From Isoetes taiwanensis (lineage: Eukaryota > Streptophyta > Lycopodiopsida > Isoetales > Isoetaceae): DNA of 64,000 bases. The stretch covers positions 1 to 64,000 of the forward strand of contig JAJEKV010000773.1 of NCBI GenBank assembly GCA_021234155.1, written 5' to 3'. Shown here piece by piece: positions 56,736 through 64,000 of this stretch; positions within the stretch are counted from its first letter, which is position 1; each line of letters begins with the position of its first letter. The position numbers and the translations under genes are program-made. Below the pieces are notes generated by a model. That model was not told the origin of the DNA. It did no database searches and saw only the letters and a program-made list of their open reading frames with translations.

Positions 56736-59459
56736 TCTTGAGTGCGCAAAACTAAGCTTGGAGGATATTTTTGTGCGGGAGCTCCTTCCTGTCCCTACAA
56801 CCCGTGGTTTTCCGTTTTTTTGAATTGCGCCATATGCATTCACACATGTTATTGGGGTCTTATCTTTTAGGTGTTTTGACTATCCTTGATACATTGATTT
56901 TAAACCTCTCTAAGAAGGCATGATGGAATTGAAGCCATAGCTAATGGGGCTGAATTTAAAATTGAGTAGCGCAGAGATCGGGTTTACCTGGTGAGGCTAA
57001 AGCTCCATAAGTTCTTGAGATGGATCATTGGAAGCTTCAAGGTTATGGGCAATATACTAGAAACTCGGATGAAGGGGAAGAGTGGTGCAGGGCCTCCGGA
57101 GGCCTTGTCACATCTTGATTTGCCCCCAGAATGCCGAATGGGGCTCACGGACCCCGATATTTATCTTGTTTGTTTCTTGTGTTGCTCCTACTAGGGGATG
57201 ACTTTCCCTGACGGCTTGGTTTTGCCCAGAAGGAACTGGCGGGCCCCCTGTCCCCTCGTTGGAAAGCTTGAGAACCCAATTTAGATGCATAGGGTCGCGA
57301 CCGGACGTCTTCGCCACCGCTCAACCATTTGCATCCACAATAATCCTTTAGCATAGAACGGAAAAGTTACATTTTAGAGATCTTATCGTCCCTAATAGTA
57401 GAAATATAATATCTTTATATCAAATAAAAGTTTGAAACGATGACTTGATGAATTAAAAAATCTCCTCTAATGCAAATAAATTATTTAAGTAGATATGTTC
57501 TAAAAAGCATCCTTGTTTGATCGGCCGCAAATAAATGCCACGTTCGAACAAAAATGCAAGGCCAATGCTCACATTCCCAAGCTCCTACTTCTGGTCAGCC
57601 CCTTCCATGTTAAACTCCATAAATCTGCTCACTCTGTTGCATGATTATTTTCGAAAATAAGCCCTCTTTATTCTAAAAAGAGCCATGGAAAATCTAGAAT
57701 TGGCCATAATGTGGATGACCATAGTTAGAAATTTATCAAGAATGGTGTTTAAGGTAACTGTGGCACAGAAGCAGACAGCCATTTAGCATCAATTGAACTT
57801 GTTCCTGTGTAAAGAGCTAGTAACCCAAGCTAGATAAGATCATTTGGGAATAAACATTGTTGCCATATCTTATATCCCGCCCTTGATGACCGATGATCTC
57901 CATGGCACATATTAATAGCATTGAATCAATAGAGAAATACCTAAGTTCAAGTTTGCTAATATGCCATTGAGACAATGTTACTTCGTGGAAATAACTTTCA
58001 GCAAAAATGGAAATGTTTCCAAGAATGTAGCATCACAGTGTCCTAGTTTGATCCACCGTATCCAACTCCATATATCCAAAACATTTGCACTAAAAAATCC
58101 AACTCCACAAATCCAAAACAACCACAAACACAAAAATAGAGAAAAATCCGTCCTTTATTACCCTACCTTCTTGTTTATGGACAACAAGCATATTCATTAA
58201 TAAAGAAAGAGATGAGCCCAAGCCATTTTAATCCGTTAAATCTGCTGCAGAATACATATGCCCAGATGAAGCAAAAAATATGGAATATAAACTCTCTACT
58301 AAGAGGAGAATAAAATAGCATAAATGGCTCCCCTAGGTCCAGGCATGGTTGCTCCAAAGCTCCACTGCACTAAACCTAAATAATATATTCATGCTGCCAG
58401 AATGAGTGCTTACATAAATTTAGAACTTGGAAAGGTTTCGATGCTTACAATGTAACACCGAATTTGTTTAAAATTCCAGTAGGAATAGAAGATTTTCGAG
58501 GCGGTTGCTTTGCTAAGTAGGGAATATGATTTAAAATTTTTTTAATTCGATCCGGGAAATTGTGAGAGGATGCAAAATGGCAATTAGCTCTCGCAAATCA
58601 ATAAAAGAAGCGTCATAAAATAGGGCTTTAGAAAAGTTAAAAAAAAGCGGACATGACAATAAATCAAAGCATTGCTTTGCCAAAGATCAAATGTTAAATA
58701 ATTGGTGGATTACCCGGCCTTGAACATGATATGCCAAGCGGATGGGTTCATTTCGGATAACAAATATATCTTATGGAGGTGAGCAAACTTGAAAATTGTA
58801 AGTCAAGCCACTGGATACCTGAAGCTATTCTTTGGGCAAGCGAACCTGTTCCTTTGATGCTTGAAAAATCCAAAGATATAACATAAACCTAAACTGCGGG
58901 AAGAGTGTGTTGAGCGCCCGATCCACCGCCACAATCCACGAGACTGGTAGAAGAATGTAGCTAGCAAGGGCGAACCAAATCCAACTTATTACCATAAAAT
59001 ATAGCTGCTATCGAAACCACATATGCTCTGCCCAAAAGGAGCAAGAACTGTACACAGAAAATGGCCCTTAGCTTCAGTCGGCTGCTCCCAAAGCTCCACT
59101 ACAAGAAATCCAAAACCTTATATACCATGCTACCAGAAATGAGAAATGTATTTGGCAATGGGTCAACCATTTGAAGACTGTCCGAGCTCCTACGATTTCC
59201 TCCTGCAACTTAACTAAAAAACAATGGTGGGAGAGGAGGAGAGTCCACCGCGCCATAACCTCTTAGCGAATTAAGCGTAACGGCTTCCCTTTCTTTGCCC
59301 GGCCGAAAAAATGTCCGCTCTCCTTAAAAAAAAAAAAATAGCGACCCACACGGAAAAGTAGGATTTTTCTTAGAAAAGCGATTTTTTTTAGGTTCCAAAT
59401 GTAACAACGGAAAAGGGCACACCGGCGTTACAAAAAACCCACCCCCAAAACCATCTTAA
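56736..59459. other. Non-coding, with an imperfect internal repeat
   Basis: 58,240–58,410 and 59,035–59,150 share ordered words (catatgccc or catatgctctgccc, ccaaagctccactac or -tgc, atgctgccagaa or atgctaccagaa), so they are diverged copies of one sequence. 57,050–57,340 is GC-richer. No gene recognised. Confidence 0.4.
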
Positions 59460-59461
59460 AT

Positions 59462-59715
59462 AAGTAGATAGAATAGAATAGAATGGATTTTGTAATGTTC
59501 ACGAAGACCAAGAGGCCATGGGACCTATACGATGGCCTAGCACAACCATTACTACTAGCATTAAAAAACCCTGCCTCGAAAGGTTTTCAAGGGAAAAATT
59601 TTTGCACTAATAATGATACTAGACAAGCAAAAACTAGAACCTCAAGTATGTATAATGCCAAGTCATGCACAGATGGGGCTAAGAAGTTGTGGGAACATGG
59701 AATGGAATGCTAAAG
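59462..59715 (-). mobile_element. LINE 3' fragment, inverted
   Basis: The tail (ATAGA)n at 59,466–59,482 is the complement of the (attct)n tail at 21,860–21,880. It is followed by the complement of the family 3' end (catgggacc, at about 59,517). So this is a minus-strand copy of the same LINE family. Confidence 0.65.
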
Positions 59716-59717
59716 AC

Positions 59718-59740
59718 AAAAAAAAAAAAAAAAAAAAAAA
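59718..59740 (+). repeat. Poly(A) run, 23 bases
   Basis: An uninterrupted A tract after taaagac. It could be a retrotransposed tail or plain low complexity. Confidence 0.8.
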
Positions 59741-60239
59741 TTGACCATCTCAAAAGCGGGACATCTTAACAGGGTATGGCTTTCATCATGAATAACTTAT
59801 GGCTGGGCAACATGCACATAATCTCGCTTCTTGTGACAATTGTGGTCTTACATCTATCCTGTCTCAATCCGTAGCTTGTGGGACCCTATGGAATTGATGC
59901 AATAGGTACAAGCTTTTTCCTAGACGAGGAAGCAAGCAAATAAGCTTGTGGTCCTGGTGCCAAAGTGGGATTTATATGTGCATGATAATGACATGTTTTA
60001 ACTTGGGCTAAGGTAGCGCATCCCACATCAAGAAAAAATGACCATCGGAACTAGCAAGTGTGATGTACCTGCTTCATTATACAATGCCCCAATTTACATA
60101 AACTAGAGATTCCCTCATGTCAACCAGCACGCCAACATGGCCGTCTATCTGACTTTAGACTCTTGATGGTGAATAAGAATCTAACGGGGAAGAGTAGACA
60201 TGTCAACCATCACATCATCATATCCTAACACTAACAACA

Positions 60240-61000
60240 ATAACAACATCAACAAGGGAAAATCCTATCTAGGCTCAGACCCATGGGGGTAGAGTGATGG
60301 CTAAGGCCTCCAGAAGTCATTGCAGACAGAATTCATGGCAAATGGATTTGGCTTGCATAAGAACATGGCCATTGGGTAGTCTACTCCATCCATCCCTCCT
60401 ATACATACTTTGAGATAGGCTGATAAGTATTGGGGATGTGACCATAGCTTGTCGGGTGCATAGTCAAAGGGATTAGTCCTGGGTTGCATCTCCCCAGTCC
60501 CATGAGGCAGGAGGGGATTATTCCCCTCTAGAAGGTCCATGCCAACTATAAAGCCAGAGCTAGAGTGCTACTGCTTATCTACGACTTGAAGCCCATTGAG
60601 GCTGATGCATCACCCAGGAGTTGTTGAGCCCATACCTTGCCCTCACTTCGGTGATAAACTATTAGACCTAGCCCACAATGTTCCCCAACCTTCGCTATGC
60701 ACCAGAGGGATCAACTATAGCTGGACAAGCCTTCCTTGTCAACCAATCTAACCTCGTCACCCACATCCAGGCGGGGTCCTATGCACGTACCTGCATTTAT
60801 TGGGTACTAATGAAGCTATCTAGGAACATCATCTATGAAGGCTCTGGTTTCTATCCCCTTCCCAATACACAAGAGGTGTGCACAGAGATAAATAATAGAA
60901 TACTTAATCTATCTAATGTAATATACATAGTTAGGTTCCTTTGTTAATGGTTGAGATTTCTAGGCTCTAGAGATCGTCTACAACTAGGAATCGATCGTCT
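60240..61000. repeat. Third, diverged copy of the 16.9-kb/46.7-kb repeat
   Basis: Same order of landmarks as 16,850–17,720: a tctactccatc-type word, gatgaggtaggaatgg (here catgaggcaggagggg), tgagccca, and a final ctctagagatcgtctacaac. Too diverged to align by eye throughout. Confidence 0.5.
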
Positions 61001-61009
61001 ACTAGCCAG

Positions 61010-61560
61010 CTGTGAGTTTTCTTTGCCCCTGCTTTGCGGGCTCTCATCGTGAGTCCATTGAACATTGTCTAGTCTTGTGCCCACATTTGCAAGCCGCATG
61101 GGATTGGGTCGAGCATTGTTCGGATCGGGATGTGTAGCGAAGAAGATACTTCTTCATGTGTTTCCGACTTCATGGTCCTCTCCTAAGAAGCGGGCTTTCC
61201 ATCTGTGTAGGCGTGGTTGGTTTGGTTGATTTGAAAGGCGTCGTTTATGGATTTTTCAAGGGATTCACAGCTGCCTGCAGCCTCTCTAGTTCCAGACTTC
61301 GGACATAAGCCATTCGAGTTTTCTTGTGTTTCTTCGGCCTAGAGGAGACAAAGTTTTGCATCCGGCGAGATATTTTGCACATTATAAATGCGAATGGGGA
61401 GTTTATGCGGTGATTACTAGAGGCGATTGGAAGTTTACGCTCTAGTTTTTAGTATGGAGTCTGCGAGGTGTCTTTGTCCCGCCGGGGCATTCTTTTCCTC
61501 ATTACTCCTCTTGTATCATTGCCATTCTTTTAATATAAGTGTCTCGGTTCTTCAAAAAAC
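61010..61560 (+). mobile_element. LINE C-terminal zinc-binding relic
   Basis: Plus strand reads ESIEHCLVLCPHLQAAWDWV, the zinc-binding end (zf-RVT type) of plant LINE reverse transcriptases, followed by decayed sequence with stops. Confidence 0.55.
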
Positions 61561-62029
61561 TGACGACATATATATAATGCCAGTCAAAAACTTGATTCAA
61601 CCATCAAATGAATCACTCCTTTCGACCCTTTGGCTGGCTCCTACTCCCTTTGAGTTAGTCCATTCTTTGAGACAATCTCGGATCGTCCGGCGCATGAGAA
61701 TCGACATCCTTTCTTTGTGCGGGTTCGGAGCGGACGGGACTGCTCCAATCTGAGGTACTGGGGCTAGAATCTCAAAAGGTTGGGGTTCCTGCTCCTTTAT
61801 GCCTACGAATCTAGATTTGAGCCATTTGACTCAAATGTAGTATTGCCACGTGGCAAGTAGGATTATATTTACATGTGGCTTAACATGTGCAATATAATAA
61901 TTCACATGGTTGTACCCTTGGGCACAATCCTATAAGGACGTCGTGTACATGTCGTCTGAGTCGATATGTACTAGTGATATGGTAGTATAATATACATATT
62001 TATACTATATATTATGCTACAACGTCACA
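61561..62029 (-). repeat. Probable 3' LTR of chromovirus C (5' part)
   Basis: On the minus strand, TGTGACG starts at 62,029, directly after a purine tract, where the 3' LTR of the element at 62,780–64,000 is expected. AT-rich with tatatta words. No second LTR is in the window, so the far end is unknown. Confidence 0.45.
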
Positions 62030-62043
62030 TTCTCCCCACCTTG
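62030..62043 (-). other. Polypurine tract of chromovirus C
   Basis: Minus strand CAAGGTGGGGAGAA immediately before TGTGACG. This GGTGGGGAGAA word is typical just upstream of 3' LTRs in plant gypsy elements. Confidence 0.6.
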
Positions 62044-62523
62044 AATTGATGTTGTCCACAGCATCATGGGTCTCCCCACCTTGGGAACCTGCATGATCCC
62101 TATCGGACTCGTTTAATTGATGCAATTAGAATAATTATCTTAAGGCAATAGTTAAATTCTTATCATTGGAATATCAAAGTTTCACAAATTTATAGTAAGG
62201 CAATCAGTTAATGCCTTGCTTTAGTTATCCCTTACAGTTTAAACACATTAAAAAAAAAATTTATTCAATGCTTGCTCATCCCTTGTAGCACACTATGGCA
62301 GTCCATGCACTACAAGTCATCGCAGGGTAGAAGCATAAAAGGGTGATTGAATTTTTTTGTATATTAATGTAAAAAATTGAACTAAGTTAAAGTATTTGTA
62401 ATGTACATTTTGAATTTTACATGGAGTTGCCTATCATTAATAAAGGTGGTTGACGTCCAATATTCTCCATAGTTATACCAAATTCTTCCGAAATCTTGGC
62501 GCACATTTTAAACTTTCCTCAAT

Positions 62524-62565
62524 CCTTACATTTTGAACCTTACATTTTGAACCTTACATTTTGAA
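62524..62565. repeat. Three exact 14-bp tandem units
   Basis: CCTTACATTTTGAA at 62,524, 62,538 and 62,552, with a looser fourth copy near 62,589. Confidence 0.9.
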
Positions 62566-63126
62566 TTTGTACACTAGACTTAATTTCCTTACATTTTGAA
62601 TCTGTAAATGTAAAATACTGGCACTTTTTTTGCCCACCCTTTCATGCTTCTACCCCACAGTGCAACCATCCTGCCGTTTTATCATTCTATTGGCCTGTAG
62701 GTCCACACTATGTTAGCATATCTATTTTTATATAAAGATGGTTATTAGGGAACCACCCATTTGATTACAATTATTTAACTAAATGAATGCAAGCATTGTG
62801 TCCCGGCATAGGAAGATGATGCTTCTTCCATTGTGGAGGTGGAGACAAGCGTCCTATCATGCCTAATATGATTTTTAATGCACCTTTCATCATCGTTGGC
62901 ATGGAGGATAGCTTTTTCCTCATAATGGCCATGGAGTAGAGGTGCTTTCCTATCATGCATGATCCTATATGACCTTTTATCTCTCATATTTGTGTATTCC
63001 CATCTCATCAGAGAGTAGACTTTAATCTACCTTCTACCCACCTATCAGTTCAGTATCGACTACTTCGGTGACAAGCTGACCCTTGTATTGCTTTATGAAT
63101 TGTGGGCACCGCTTCTTAAGATCTGA

Positions 63127-64000
63127 TTAGAGTACCCACGTCACATCTTCCAAAAGTAAATGCTTCCATTTGACTAGGTATTGGAGAAATTGTGACCCTT
63201 GTTTTCTTGTAAGATTTGTCAAAAAGAACTTCTGGAATAATTTCATGTTGTTCTCAGTCATTTCCAGCAATGCCATTGTGTCCAATACTTCCTTCGGATT
63301 AGGAGTATGTCTCTTTAAAAGGCTTACATGAAAAACTTTATGGATCTTTAGATGTGCTAGAAAGTCGAACTTGTAGGATTGGTTACCTACTATTTCAACT
63401 ATTTTGAATGGTCTAGCCCACCTTGGAGCAAGTTTCTTGCAATTGTCGATGCGGAGCTTTGCTTGTTGATCTTTATCTTTAGCCAAACTTTGTCCCCTAC
63501 TTGGAATTCCTTTACTGTTCTATGCTTGTCTGCTATGCTCTTCTATTGGCTTCTTGCTGCTAGAAGGTATCCTCTAACTTCCTCGACCAATTGTTGCATG
63601 TCGGCTAGCATTCGTTGAGAGACTTCTACCTTGGACACTGAGTTGTGCCAAGTGTCTAGAGTTAGACATTGGTAGCCATAATTGATCATGAATGGCGAGA
63701 TATGGGATGATTCTTTCTTGGTGCTGTAATATGCAAATTCCACCAAGTGGATACAGCCCTCCCATTTGAACTGCTTGTTCAAGACGCAGTTTCTCAACAT
63801 GTCTTCCAATATTCGATTGGTGCGTTCTGTCTGCCCATCTGTCTGGGGATGATATACAGTGTTCATGGACAATTTCGTCTAAATGGTGATGAAGAGGTCC
63901 TTTCAGAATGCGCTCATGAACTTCGGGTTCCTGTCAGAGATTATCTCCCTTGGCATTCCATGGAGTCTAGAAATCTCTTTTGTGAAGAGTACAACGGTGT
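63127..64000 (-). pseudogene. Chromovirus C: integrase core to chromodomain
   Basis: Minus strand, running off the window's right edge. 63,543–63,872 holds the end of the integrase core ([31 protein letters not shown]). 63,873–64,000 has the preceding part (ISRLHGMPREII, DRNPKF) with a TGA where W is expected in the FWKDLF block. 63,127–63,486 is the GPY/F region and chromodomain (GNQSYKFDFLAHLKIHKVFH then VSLLKRH, YLVKWKHLLLEDVTWVL). It is uninterrupted at the point where copy B carries the 5.4-kb insertion. Confidence 0.88.

Noticed and set aside
59718-59740. Poly(A) as proof of a processed pseudogene
   Set aside because: No coding homology in the preceding sequence; only a LINE fragment in the opposite orientation.

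Overview
This window reads as nuclear DNA of a land plant, most likely a non-flowering one (fern grade is my best guess). The evidence is a spliceosomal gene with nine small GT–AG exons for a plastid enzyme, a PLS-class pentatricopeptide-repeat (PPR) gene without introns, a class III peroxidase exon, a cytosolic ribosomal-protein relic, and a background of plant-type Ty3/gypsy chromoviruses, L1-like and RTE-like LINEs and hAT-like relics. The lineage guess rests on the wording of the PPR repeats and the repeat mix; I cannot test it here. There is no operon structure. Genes are sparse islands in repeats.

Layout. 1–11,700 is dominated by two direct copies of a ~3.45-kb sequence (1–3,450 and 8,236–11,700) around a 4.8-kb spacer that carries a decayed uL4 (RPL4) fragment. 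13,409–15,666 (minus) is a nearly intact plastid terminal oxidase (PTOX) gene, all six iron ligands present, with one single-base frameshift in the last exon. 16,240–17,720 and 45,180–47,640 are two copies of a hAT-like (DUF4371-type) relic with a shared upstream repeat, a third relative of which lies at 60,240–61,000. 21,000–29,470 is a nest of mobile elements: chromovirus fragments (minus strand) interrupted inside integrase by a 5,408-bp element with ~2.5-kb LTRs, a 328-bp interior and a perfect 5-bp target-site duplication.

29,850–32,590 (minus) holds the most unexpected relic: a ParB-like domain followed by a bacterial or phage-style amino-DNA-methyltransferase domain (motif IV before motif I), with a 68-bp intron and several C-to-T-type stop codons. 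40,157–40,354 is an orphan class III peroxidase first exon. 40,814–42,600 is a relic resembling the DUF7869 family. 42,632–44,900 is another gypsy relic with a LINE insertion in gag. 48,035–49,785 (minus) is a PPR gene broken by a helix-sized deletion, with a 68-bp near-perfect palindrome carrying four site II (TGGGCT) motifs just upstream. 50,876–56,735 holds an L1-like LINE (minus) and an RTE-like LINE (plus). 61,000–64,000 ends in a LINE tail and a third chromovirus copy.

Only PTOX looks possibly functional; the PPR gene, the peroxidase exon and the rest are broken or partial. Copy-to-copy differences include many small indels at GC-rich spots, so some frameshifts may be assembly errors.
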